In this document: piece by piece, positions 7,992 to 15,720 of the stretch
How the letters are laid out: each line of letters starts with the position of its first letter
Position numbering within the stretch: the first letter of the stretch is position 1
Assembly (NCBI GenBank): GCA_030591285.1
Contig: JAUVBH010000003.1
Span: forward strand, 1 to 25,167
Length of the DNA stretch: 25,167 bases
DNA from: Thermoplasmatota archaeon
GTDB lineage: Archaea; Thermoplasmatota; Penumbrarchaeia; Penumbrarchaeales; Penumbrarchaeaceae
Direction: 5' to 3'
Program-made: the position numbers and the translations under genes
Notes under the pieces: generated by a model
What the model was told of the DNA's origin: nothing
Seen by the model: the letters and a program-made list of their open reading frames with translations, nothing else
Databases searched by the model: none

Positions 7992-8080
7992 TTTAAAACT
8001 TTACCTGGCTCAAATAAAAATTTGGTATTATCTTCTGAAGTGCTATTACTTTCATTCAGATCTTGAACATCTTAAATAGT
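7992..8080. promoter_or_regulatory. Divergent promoter region between the two surface-protein genes
   Basis: For the minus strand a TATA-like gttttaaatc (about 7990-8000) lies 50 nt before the ATG at 7941. For the plus strand cttaaatag (8071-8079) lies about 35 nt before the ATG at 8109. The plus-strand spacing supports the 8109 start over an in-frame TTG at 8091. Confidence 0.4.
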
Positions 8081-8108
8081 CCCTAACTGATTGTATGTGT
8101 GTGTCCTT

Positions 8109-9185
8109 ATGGGAAGAAGGATAGAGATAATTGGCATGGTAGTTGTTCTGTTGCTTTCAGCTGTTGCTATCTCCATTGCGATGGAAGAGGGAGCAGATGC
8201 TGTTGGAGAACCAGATATCACTATTGCATTAGCACAGGCAAAGCAGACTGCAGATGTAGCTCCCGGACAGGATGGCATTGTGACTTTCACAGGGACTGTG
8301 TTCGTTGAAATGCCCTATGCACCGAATGTTCAATATCTGGTAGTCCAACTCCAAGCTGACGCAGGTGATTGGCCTGTATCGGTTCCACCTGCATTGACCT
8401 TTTCCAAGGCTCAAAAACAGCAATCTTTCACCATGTCAGTCCAGGTCCCCATTGGTACTTCATCAGGTGGAAGTTACGATCTAATTGTAGGAGGTACCTG
8501 GTCATATTCACCAGGAGTCCAAAGTGGTGAATGCGCCCCAACATCATCGTTGATATTCGTGAAGCAATATTTCAGCCATGACCTCAATTCCGATGATTTG
8601 TTCAAAGAAGCATTAAGGGGAAAAGTGGCCCAGGTTGAGATAGGGATCGAGAATACTGGCAACGGAGAAGATGAAATATTGATAGAAGTTGTAAATTCCA
8701 TGGATCTTCTTGAAGAGGGTATTGAGCCATACTTCAATGATGACACCCATATAATTCCTGAAAACGAATCCAGAACTGCGATTCTTTTCCTGCGAGTAAG
8801 CGAAAGCACCCATCGGGGCACCCGAGAGATCGATGTTCAAACGTATTCCAAGATGGGTGAAAGGTTGGGTGAGGAATATCCTATTGAGGATCTCACAATT
8901 TTCATTGATATAGTGGATCAGTTATCTGACCCTGAACCAGAACCTGACCCAGAGCCTGATCCGGAACCCGAGGATCCGGTCAAAGAAGACCCAGTAGTTG
9001 AAGACCCGGTCATAGAAGATCCTGAGGTTGAAAATGATCTAGGAAATAATGATGATCAAGTGAGCGATGGCAGTTCATCGATCGTAATACCGATCGTGGT
9101 TGTGATCGTAGTAGTGCTACTGGTTGGCATCTGTCTGGGGATCTATTTCTTCATAAGATCCACCGGAAAGAAGAGAAATGATTAG
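8109..9185 (+). CDS. Secreted, C-terminally membrane-anchored surface protein with EP/DP-rich stalk
   Basis: The 358-residue product has an N-terminal signal sequence (IEIIGMVVVLLLSAVAISIA). A beta-rich ectodomain follows, looking like two Ig-like modules: about 30-150, and about 160-275 with the phrase VEIGIENTGNGEDEILIEV, typical of CARDB/NEW-type archaeal Ig-fold modules. Next is a stalk of alternating Asp/Glu-Pro units (PEPDPEPDPEPEDPV and repeated VVEDPVIEDP). A transmembrane helix (SIVIPIVVVIVVVLLVGICLGIYFF) and a short basic tail close the protein. The topology is mostly extracellular. It is divergent from the propeller/FN3 gene, and the two may act at the same envelope. The start at 8109 is chosen from TATA spacing. 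Specific function is not recognised. Confidence 0.8.
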   Translation: MGRRIEIIGMVVVLLLSAVAISIAMEEGADAVGEPDITIALAQAKQTADVAPGQDGIVTFTGTVFVEMPYAPNVQYLVVQLQADAGDWPVSVPPALTFSKAQKQQSFTMSVQVPIGTSSGGSYDLIVGGTWSYSPGVQSGECAPTSSLIFVKQYFSHDLNSDDLFKEALRGKVAQVEIGIENTGNGEDEILIEVVNSMDLLEEGIEPYFNDDTHIIPENESRTAILFLRVSESTHRGTREIDVQTYSKMGERLGEEYPIEDLTIFIDIVDQLSDPEPEPDPEPDPEPEDPVKEDPVVEDPVIEDPEVENDLGNNDDQVSDGSSSIVIPIVVVIVVVLLVGICLGIYFFIRSTGKKRND

Positions 9186-9188
9186 ATA

Positions 9189-9287
9189 TCAGACCTTTTC
9201 CAATAAGGCCATGTAGAATCCATCGAAACCATCGATATCAGGCCTGAGCCTTTTCTCTCCGATCAATCGATAAGCTTTTCCATTCTC
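9189..9287 (-). other. Detached C-terminal coding segment of the m5C methyltransferase, beyond an in-frame TAA
   Basis: Reading on in the same frame past the TAA at 9288-9290 gives 32 sense codons and then TGA (9189-9191). The product ENGKAYRLIGEKRLRPDIDG followed by FDGFYMALLEKV has the closing DGFYMA.L.K pattern found at the end of Sun/RsmB-type methyltransferases. With this stop, the convergent gap to the neighbouring gene (stop at 9185) is 3 nt, like other gene pairs in this window. The segment therefore looks like genuine coding sequence cut off by one codon. Confidence 0.8.
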
Positions 9288-10394
9288 TTACAGGAACCAA
9301 CGTACCTGCTCCTCTCCCTCTGAAGGAAGGATCGAACACGTAGCATACACCATTCTTCCCCCGCTTTTCAAGAGCGGACTGTAAGAGGTCAGGATCTCCT
9401 TTTGAAGACCCTGGAGTTTGGTTAGCATCTCTGGAGTGAGCGACCATTTGATATCGGGATTTCTGCGAAGGGCTCCAAGACCTGAACAGGGAACATCCAG
9501 AAGCAATCGATCAACTGTATCTTTCATCCTTTTGTAGCTCTTGGTTCCGGCAACATGCTTTGTTTCGATATTCTGGGCCCCGGCCCTTGCTGCCCTTTTC
9601 CTCAATTCACCAAGTTTCCATTCAACATCATCCATGGCAATGATCCTGCCCTTGTTCTCCATTATATCGGAGAGATGGAGAGTCTTCCCTCCCTGACCGG
9701 CACAAGCATCTACAACTTTCATCCCGGATGTCACACCAAGGAACTCCGACACCAGCTGGGATGCTGGATCCTGGACCTCAAACAAACCCTCCTGGAACTC
9801 CTTTGATCTGAAAACGTTGAACTTTGTCCTGAACACAAGGGCGTCCTTTGCCCATTTCACCGTATTTGTATCATGACCGAAATTTCTCAGTCTTGTTTTA
9901 AGGTCTCCTTTGGTGGTCTTCTGCGTGTTGACACGTATTGAAAGGGATGGATATGTGTTCAGTGAATGAAGAATACTCCCCCAATCTTCACCAAGCTCAT
10001 TTTGACCTAAAAGATCTATCCAATCCGGAATGGACTCTCTCACCGCTCTTTCGGTCTTGAGTCTCTCGATCCTCCTTTTCACCTTCTCTTCCCTGATACC
10101 TTTGAACTCAACACGGCCATCGAGTTCCTCTCCCCTTTTGATGTAATACGTTCCCAGAAGGTGCCATAGGTCCTTGTCCTTGAATGATGGTTCCATCCCA
10201 AGGGATGTCCAGAGGAATCTCCAGTATCGAATAAGGTCATATACTGTATTGGAGAAAAGTGCCCTCTGCCGATCGGACCATTCCTGATTCCTTCTAAGAG
10301 ATTCCCTGATCACGCTGGATGCGTGTCTGCCTTCTCCGAGAACTTCATTGAGAACCGTGAATATCTCCCGGGCAAAATCTTTCCTTATCTCCAA
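9288..10394 (-). CDS. NOL1/NOP2/Sun-family RNA m5C methyltransferase, prematurely terminated
   Basis: This family methylates cytosine C5 in rRNA or tRNA using S-adenosylmethionine. The N-terminal about 150 residues are a helical NusB-like domain as in RsmB. The catalytic domain follows with the SAM loop VVDACAGQGGKT, the acidic IIAMDD after it, LLDVPCSGLGALRRNPDIKW (motif IV, PCSG) and MVYATCSILPSEGEEQV (motif VI, catalytic TCS). All catalytic motifs are intact, but the product ends at VRWFL, before the usual C-terminal DGFYMA strand, which is encoded in frame after the TAA. The start is a TTG with a perfect GGAGGT 6 nt upstream (plus-strand acctcc at 10401-10406); no better ATG is in frame. 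Target RNA is unknown. It may be inactive or reduced in function if the stop is real. Confidence 0.88.
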   Translation of the reverse strand: MEIRKDFAREIFTVLNEVLGEGRHASSVIRESLRRNQEWSDRQRALFSNTVYDLIRYWRFLWTSLGMEPSFKDKDLWHLLGTYYIKRGEELDGRVEFKGIREEKVKRRIERLKTERAVRESIPDWIDLLGQNELGEDWGSILHSLNTYPSLSIRVNTQKTTKGDLKTRLRNFGHDTNTVKWAKDALVFRTKFNVFRSKEFQEGLFEVQDPASQLVSEFLGVTSGMKVVDACAGQGGKTLHLSDIMENKGRIIAMDDVEWKLGELRKRAARAGAQNIETKHVAGTKSYKRMKDTVDRLLLDVPCSGLGALRRNPDIKWSLTPEMLTKLQGLQKEILTSYSPLLKSGGRMVYATCSILPSEGEEQVRWFL

Positions 10395-10466
10395 TGAGGG
10401 ACCTCCAGGGCTGTGATAACAATTACCCTCTCATTAATCTATCTACATGGTCACCTCCGACCGGGG

Positions 10467-10476
10467 AATATTTAAC
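10467..10476 (+). promoter_or_regulatory. TATA-like element that decides the Nudix start
   Basis: aatatttaac is centred about 30 nt before the ATG at 10501 and lies inside the longer reading frame that begins at ATG 10447. It predicts a transcript starting a few bases before 10501, so translation from 10447 is unlikely. Confidence 0.5.
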
Positions 10477-10500
10477 AATCTATCCCTCATTGACCAGGCA

Positions 10501-10923
10501 ATGGAAGGAAGACCTCTCCTTGTGACCGCAGCGATTATCAAGAACAGTGGAAAGATCCTGATCGCACAGAGACTTCCTGATTCCAAGTTTGAACCCAACA
10601 AATGGGAATTTCCCGGTGGAAAGGTTGACTTTGGAGAACATCCCAAGAACACATTGAAGAGAGAACTTGTGGAGGAACTTGGTGTTGATGTCAATGTCGG
10701 ACACCAGTATGCTCTCGGATCCCATGTCTATCATCAGAATGGTCTTTCCAGACATGTTGTTATCCTTTTCTATGAATGTGAACTGATCTCAGGCAACCCT
10801 GAACCCCTGGATTGCCAGGACCTGAAATGGGTCAGCAGGGAAGAACTTGGATCCTTCACCTATGTGGATGGAGATGTTGATATCGTGAAACAACTGATCT
10901 CCGATGATGAGCTCTGGTCATGA
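10501..10923 (+). CDS. Nudix hydrolase, MutT/ADP-ribose-pyrophosphatase-like
   Basis: Nudix enzymes hydrolyse nucleoside diphosphates linked to another group, and MutT types clear oxidised dGTP. The full Nudix box G-x5-E-x7-REUxEExGU is visible as GKVDFGEHPKNTLKRELVEE plus LGV. It is preceded by the usual strand LLVTAAIIKNSGKILIAQR and the WEFPGGK turn. The chosen start gives 140 residues, normal for MutT-like proteins; the upstream ATG at 10447 would add 18 poorly conserved residues and span the promoter element. The gene is convergent with the M20 peptidase, and their ends overlap by 6 nt (TCATGA). The WEFPGGK phrase is common in MutT-like sanitisers, but substrate cannot be fixed from sequence alone. 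Confidence 0.9.
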   Translation: MEGRPLLVTAAIIKNSGKILIAQRLPDSKFEPNKWEFPGGKVDFGEHPKNTLKRELVEELGVDVNVGHQYALGSHVYHQNGLSRHVVILFYECELISGNPEPLDCQDLKWVSREELGSFTYVDGDVDIVKQLISDDELWS

Positions 10924-12153
10924 CATGAAAACCTTGGCAAAGACCTTTGCATCTCCCAGATAGTTGGAAAGAAGTGCAGTCTCATCAGGCATGTGGGCTG
11001 TTTCCTCCATCTTTCCCCAAACCGCTGCCGGGTATCCACCTCTTCTCAGTATTGCAGCGCAGGTTCCTCCTCCAATACCCTGGGGTTTCGCCTCGATATT
11101 GTAGACCTCTTTCACTGCATCTTTCAATAGACCCACTACCGGATGATCAGGAGAAGTTGGAGGAGCAGCCTGCTCGTACTGTAGTGTCTCGATCTCCATC
11201 TTCACTCCATGCTCCTTAGAATGTTCCTCTGCCCTCAATTTGATCAGGTCCAGGATCTCCTGAGCCTTGTATTGGGGCATGATCCTGCAATCCAGGTAGC
11301 TAATATCTTCCCCTGGAATTGTGTTAACATTTGGAACATTTGCCTCTCTTTTTGATGGGACGAAGGATGATCTTGGATAGTCATATAGCAGGTCCTCATC
11401 CGGATATTTCTCATTAAGCTCATCGTAGATGTTCACTAGGAATCTCATGGCAGCAAGGTTAGCATTGATCCCCTTGTGGGGGGAAGAAGCGTGGACCTGC
11501 TTCCCATATGTTTTCACCTTGATCCACATGATAGATTTTTCAGCGACCTCTATCATCGATCCATCTGGTTCCCCGGCATCAGGAACGATATAGATATCAT
11601 CCTTTGAGAAGAGATCCTCATGTTCATTGATGAGATAGACCATACCCTTGGCCGATCCCACTTCCTCATCAGCGACCAGGAAAAGATTGATGTTTCGATG
11701 AGGTCTGGAACCACTCTTCAATATGGCTCTGGCGGCAAATAACGAAGCAATAAGGTCCTGTCCATTGTCCTCGATACCACGGGCTGTCAGTTTGTCTCCA
11801 TCCACTCTAAGTGTGTAAGGATCACCGGTCCATTTATTCAGATCCCCAGGTGGAACGACGTCCATGTGGGCAAATGTCCAGATGCTGGGTAGATCTGGTC
11901 GATCTCCTTTGATCCTCAGAAGAATGTTCGGTCTCTTCCCTTCAGGGACACGTTCATCGGGAGCGTCGTATCTCTCAATGGAATCAAATCCCCAGTCCTT
12001 GACAAGATCAAGGATCCTTTCTGCTTTCTTCATCTCTCCCTGCCCATCGGATTCCGGAGCAATGGCCGGGATCGAGAGAATATCCCTGGCGAATTCGATC
12101 ATTTCATCCTTCATCTTTTCAATATCTTCGTACAGAGCTAATATATCGGACAT
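10918..12153 (-). CDS. M20-family metallopeptidase / amidohydrolase
   Basis: M20 enzymes are di-zinc hydrolases acting on dipeptides or acylated amino acids (ArgE, DapE, carboxypeptidase G2 and carnosinase types). The metal ligands are all present in order: H96 and D98 (TFAHMDVVPP), D129 (ARGIEDNGQ), E163/E164 (ADEEVG, with the general base), D192 (VPDAGEP), and a C-terminal His in EETAHMPDE. The dimerisation domain with KQVHASSPHKGINAN lies between. At 411 residues it has normal length. The start has GGAGG 7 nt upstream. It begins 39 nt after the stop of the membrane/EEP gene on the same strand, so the two are probably co-transcribed. Substrate is uncertain; calling it succinyl-diaminopimelate desuccinylase would be over-reach, since archaeal paralogues differ widely. 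Confidence 0.9.
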   Translation of the reverse strand: MSDILALYEDIEKMKDEMIEFARDILSIPAIAPESDGQGEMKKAERILDLVKDWGFDSIERYDAPDERVPEGKRPNILLRIKGDRPDLPSIWTFAHMDVVPPGDLNKWTGDPYTLRVDGDKLTARGIEDNGQDLIASLFAARAILKSGSRPHRNINLFLVADEEVGSAKGMVYLINEHEDLFSKDDIYIVPDAGEPDGSMIEVAEKSIMWIKVKTYGKQVHASSPHKGINANLAAMRFLVNIYDELNEKYPDEDLLYDYPRSSFVPSKREANVPNVNTIPGEDISYLDCRIMPQYKAQEILDLIKLRAEEHSKEHGVKMEIETLQYEQAAPPTSPDHPVVGLLKDAVKEVYNIEAKPQGIGGGTCAAILRRGGYPAAVWGKMEETAHMPDETALLSNYLGDAKVFAKVFMS

Positions 12154-12192
12154 GAGGAGACCTCCAAAGGTGTATCGTATCCATCTTGAAAA

Positions 12193-14541
12193 TCATTGCG
12201 ATTGGATCTCGAGTTCCGCCCAGACCGGTTTGTGATCTGAAGCTCCAATTCCCTCAAGAACAACAGCTCTGTTCACGGTGAACATATCATCAAAGAGAAT
12301 GTAATCGATGTGTGCTTCTTCATCATCGACATCGGGTGCCGGGTAGGTCGGGGTATCAAGGATCTCATTCCTTCCGTTCTCCTCTACACTATGCCATGCA
12401 CTTTGGAGAGCTAATCCGGTAAGATTTGAGGTTACACTATCATTCTTATAGTTCTCTCCGAATAGGTAAGGGTTCATCGATCCCATCATTTCTTCGTGAG
12501 GTTCAGTGTTGAAGTCCCCTCCAACAATGAGCCCTCCATTATAATCCCTGGAGAAATTCTGGAAGAGTCTCTGCAGGTGATCCAGTTGTTTTTTTCTCTC
12601 GGGTTCGTCCAGGCCCATATGCAAACCAACTATTCTGACATCCCTCTCATCAATGGTCACCTTTGCAGAGATCGCGATCCTGGGGATGGCATCTGCAGGA
12701 AGGAAATGGACCTCACGGTCCTCCATCTTGAACTTGGATAGAATGGCGACCCCGGGTGTTCCGGTTCCAGGGTTGGGTCCTCTGTAAGAATACATCCCTA
12801 GCCTGGCTGCAAAATAGAATACCGGATCGAAATTCCCTTCAGTGAACCTCAATGAATCACTTTCTTGGAGGAATATTATGTCAGCGTCTATATCCTCAAG
12901 GATCTCATACTGGACCGATGGATCCACTCTGCCATCGTTGGCAAACCCATGGTGAACGTTATAGGTCACAACCTTGATAGATTCACCTGCGGATACGTTC
13001 TTCTCACTGATACTGCTGGGATACAGTGCGATGGAAAGTGTTCCCGTCACGATGATGAATATTATTGTAAGGGCTCCGATCGTTATCAACTGACCTCTGA
13101 TCCTTGGAGATCCCTCTGAACTGCTCCGTAGATGGCTGGTACCCTTTCCGGCATCAACAGTAGGAGAACCTTTCTTGATCTCGATGGTGGTCTTGCTCAT
13201 GCTCGCAGATGGTTCTTCAACCCTGGCTGTGGAACATGAGAAACCTGCCAGTGCGAGAATGATCATGCCAAGGAACATGAAAGTTGAGATCGAACCTTCG
13301 AGTATACTGCCCAATGGGACAAAGGACCAATTCAAAGATAGCGTGACGAATGTGAATACCAGAGTTGGCACTCCAAGTCCAAGCGCCATAACCCTGCCAA
13401 AATGTCCCGGAAAGCTCCTTTCCTTGCTTTTAGATGGGAATCCAATGACCTTTCTTCCTTCCTTCCGGTCGATCTTCAAGCTTTCCCCTGCGAATGGTTT
13501 GCTATCTGTGAGGGCGTCCAGGATCATCCAGGTATCTACCATGCCGATCCAAACTATAGCTGCAGGAGCCGAGGGAATGGGATAATGCAGGTAGAATAGG
13601 TTCAAAGCTGCGACGATCAAGATGATGTTCCCGATTATCGCTCCCTTCGGATGCGCTAGACTTCTTCTGAGTGACAGAAGGTATCCTGAAGATGATAGAA
13701 GTGAAAGCAGGAATAGTCCAAGTGAGACGATGGACATCGAGAGGGCCCACTGGAAGCTGGTTCCAAGCCAGGCTGAAGTTACCGATGGGTTTGCCACTAT
13801 GCCGATGGAGAAGTAAATGAACCCACCAAGACCGGCTGCTGGTGCCCATGAATCCGCCCCCCCACCTGAGATCTTGGATCCAACTTCTCCTTCAGTTCCT
13901 CTTGCATCCTCCAGCATTGGTGCATCTCTCATAATGAATAGTAAAAAAATTCCCAGGCCGATCATCGCCGTTGTAAGACCCGGCGAGAGAATGATACCGG
14001 TAGCTTTCGGTATGATCGAAGGGTCAACCCCTCTTCCCAAAGCAGTTAGCGTAAGCAACCCGAGCAGGGCAATTCCAAAAGCTCCTGCCAGTGCCTGAGA
14101 TGAAAAAGCATCCGGGTCAACCTTCCTCTCTCTTCGGTGTAGGGCCAGTATCAATGCGACCAGTAGAGAAGATGATACAAATGTAACTCCTGAAGCGATC
14201 ATGTGTATAGGGCTTTCCAGACCCATGCCCATGGGCAGTCTTCCTGCAAGTGTGATCGCTCCAAGTATCAGAAAAGAGTTCTTGATCCCCAGTAATCTCA
14301 CAATTGGTCCAAGTAGTAGAACAGATAGAAAGAGGAAAAGCAGGACCGTCACGGGAGATACACCTAGACCAACCAGGTTGTAAAAATAAACAGAGGAGAT
14401 GAACTCCCTGTAACTTTGAAGAAGAAGAAGGACGGCAAAAGCTGTAAGAACGATCCACAGGACCGCATGTCTCGTTCCAGCTTTGAGAACAGGGTTCCCA
14501 CCACCTTTACCCTCACTTTTATCCTTTCCAAACCTGGACAT
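12193..14541 (-). CDS. Multi-pass membrane protein fused to an endonuclease/exonuclease/phosphatase (EEP) domain
   Basis: About 12 hydrophobic helices fill residues 1-440. A polar linker and one further helix (LITIGALTIIFIIVTGTLSI) follow, then an EEP catalytic domain (about 515-782). Its motifs are intact: TYNVHHG, DIIFLQESDS, GLHMGLDEPERKKQLDHL, GGDFNTEP, HIDYILF and the terminal GASDHKPVWAEL. The domain order and the phrases YNVHHGF..DGR and ADIIFLQESDS recall the Cwh43/PGAP2-interacting proteins of eukaryotic GPI-lipid remodelling and their prokaryotic relatives, from memory and not from a search. The substrate is probably a membrane phospholipid or phosphodiester. The start at 14541 is chosen because a TATA-like element near 14573 sits about 30 nt upstream; a longer frame to 14643 would run through it. 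Likely operon with the M20 gene. Confidence 0.85.
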   Translation of the reverse strand: MSRFGKDKSEGKGGGNPVLKAGTRHAVLWIVLTAFAVLLLLQSYREFISSVYFYNLVGLGVSPVTVLLFLFLSVLLLGPIVRLLGIKNSFLILGAITLAGRLPMGMGLESPIHMIASGVTFVSSSLLVALILALHRRERKVDPDAFSSQALAGAFGIALLGLLTLTALGRGVDPSIIPKATGIILSPGLTTAMIGLGIFLLFIMRDAPMLEDARGTEGEVGSKISGGGADSWAPAAGLGGFIYFSIGIVANPSVTSAWLGTSFQWALSMSIVSLGLFLLSLLSSSGYLLSLRRSLAHPKGAIIGNIILIVAALNLFYLHYPIPSAPAAIVWIGMVDTWMILDALTDSKPFAGESLKIDRKEGRKVIGFPSKSKERSFPGHFGRVMALGLGVPTLVFTFVTLSLNWSFVPLGSILEGSISTFMFLGMIILALAGFSCSTARVEEPSASMSKTTIEIKKGSPTVDAGKGTSHLRSSSEGSPRIRGQLITIGALTIIFIIVTGTLSIALYPSSISEKNVSAGESIKVVTYNVHHGFANDGRVDPSVQYEILEDIDADIIFLQESDSLRFTEGNFDPVFYFAARLGMYSYRGPNPGTGTPGVAILSKFKMEDREVHFLPADAIPRIAISAKVTIDERDVRIVGLHMGLDEPERKKQLDHLQRLFQNFSRDYNGGLIVGGDFNTEPHEEMMGSMNPYLFGENYKNDSVTSNLTGLALQSAWHSVEENGRNEILDTPTYPAPDVDDEEAHIDYILFDDMFTVNRAVVLEGIGASDHKPVWAELEIQSQ

Positions 14542-14564
14542 AACCTGAACCCCAAAAAGGGATA

Positions 14565-14583
14565 GAGATATGTATTTATGATA
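14565..14583. promoter_or_regulatory. Shared divergent TATA-like region
   Basis: The AT-rich stretch gagatatgtatttatgat can serve both directions. Rightward, transcription would start near 14600, just before GGAGGG and ATG 14614. Leftward, it would start near 14547, about 6 nt before the ATG at 14541. Spacing supports the shorter starts of both flanking genes. Confidence 0.4.
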
Positions 14584-14613
14584 TTGTTGGTCGATAACAC
14601 TTGGAGGGATGAT

Positions 14614-15717
14614 ATGTTTCTTGACCTGCCAAAGTTCAGACATGTCGAATATATAGTGAACAAACCTGCCCCCAGGTTCGATCTTGCATGGAGCAACATC
14701 CTACCAAATTGGCCAGGGGTTATGGATGCTGTAAAAGACCCATTGCTTGTCAGTGCTGGAGATCCTCTTGGAGATCGGGCCCTGAGGGAACATCTTGCAT
14801 CAATGTATGATGTTGATCTGAGCAGGATATTACTGACGAATGGATGCAGCGAAGCAAATTTCCTGACATATCTTTCCGCCCTTGAGGACGGGGATACGGT
14901 CCTCACAGAGAAACCAATATTTTCTCCGCTAATAGAGATCCCAAGATCCTTGGGTTGTGATGTCCATACCATCAAGAGAAGGCCTGACAACTACAAGATA
15001 GATCTCCGTGAACTCAGAGAGAAGATCGAAACCCTCTCACCTGACCTTTTCGTCATGCAGAATATGAACAATCCATCGGGGAAAGCACTTTTCGGCCCGG
15101 ACCTGAAGGATATAGCAAAGGTACTATCCGAATTCGATCTTCCTGTTCTTGTAGACGAAGTTTATCGGGATTTTGCCATGTCCTTGGAGGATGGCAAACT
15201 TGTCAATGCTTTCCCTTCCATGGCTGAGATCTATGATAAGGCCATTATAACATCCTCGGTGACCAAGGTCTATGGAGCCGGAGGATTGGTGACAGGTTGG
15301 ATGGTGGGGCCCAAGAGGATCATGAACAGGGCCAGGAGGCTCAAGATCTATTCGGTTCCAATGGTGAACCATATGGGTAACAGGGCAGCCCTGGACATAT
15401 TGAGGAAGAGGGATCAGGTTCTTCCTGAAGAATTCATGAAGCTCCGTGAGAAACTGAACCTTGTTAGCACGTGGGCAAAGGGAAGGAAGGATGTCCACTG
15501 GTCAGAACCTGATGGATGTGCCGTTGGATTATTACGATATGACCATGACATTAACTCCATCGAAGCCTGCGATCGGTTGTACAAGGATCATGAGGTCCGG
15601 GTTGTCCCTGGTGAGTTCTTCCACATGGAACGTGGGTTCCGTTTAAGTGTGGCCGGTGACTACGAGACCCTGAAGAAAGGATTGGAGCAGATCGATACTT
15701 TCCTGGATAAGCTCTAA
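14614..15717 (+). CDS. Class I/II PLP-dependent aminotransferase
   Basis: Fold type I aminotransferase that moves amino groups between an amino acid and a 2-oxo acid. Visible hallmarks are the substrate-facing NGCSEANFLT region, MQNMNNPSGKAL (conserved NPSG), LVDEVYRDF (Asp/Tyr contacting PLP) and SSVTKVYGAGGLVTGWMVG with the Schiff-base lysine K218. Near the C-terminus FHMERGFRLSVAG supplies the carboxylate-binding arginine. The 367 residues fit the family, at its short end. The start at ATG 14614 has GGAGGG 4-5 nt upstream; an upstream ATG at 14578 lies in the TATA region. The stop is 3 nt from that of the convergent nreA. Amino-acid specificity cannot be read from sequence. Confidence 0.9.
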   Translation: MFLDLPKFRHVEYIVNKPAPRFDLAWSNILPNWPGVMDAVKDPLLVSAGDPLGDRALREHLASMYDVDLSRILLTNGCSEANFLTYLSALEDGDTVLTEKPIFSPLIEIPRSLGCDVHTIKRRPDNYKIDLRELREKIETLSPDLFVMQNMNNPSGKALFGPDLKDIAKVLSEFDLPVLVDEVYRDFAMSLEDGKLVNAFPSMAEIYDKAIITSSVTKVYGAGGLVTGWMVGPKRIMNRARRLKIYSVPMVNHMGNRAALDILRKRDQVLPEEFMKLREKLNLVSTWAKGRKDVHWSEPDGCAVGLLRYDHDINSIEACDRLYKDHEVRVVPGEFFHMERGFRLSVAGDYETLKKGLEQIDTFLDKL

Positions 15718-15720
15718 TGA

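Noticed and set aside
9288..9290. Recoding of the stop as selenocysteine or pyrrolysine
   Set aside because: The codon is TAA; known Sec and Pyl recoding uses TGA and TAG. No recoding element is evident, so mutation or base error is simpler.
12193..14541. Apurinic endonuclease (Exo III type) repair enzyme
   Set aside because: The EEP domain follows a dozen membrane helices and an anchoring helix, unlike the soluble repair enzymes.
14542..14643. 34-residue N-terminal extension of the membrane/EEP protein
   Set aside because: The added segment runs through the likely divergent promoter and overlaps the start of the aminotransferase gene; ATG 14541 fits the TATA spacing.
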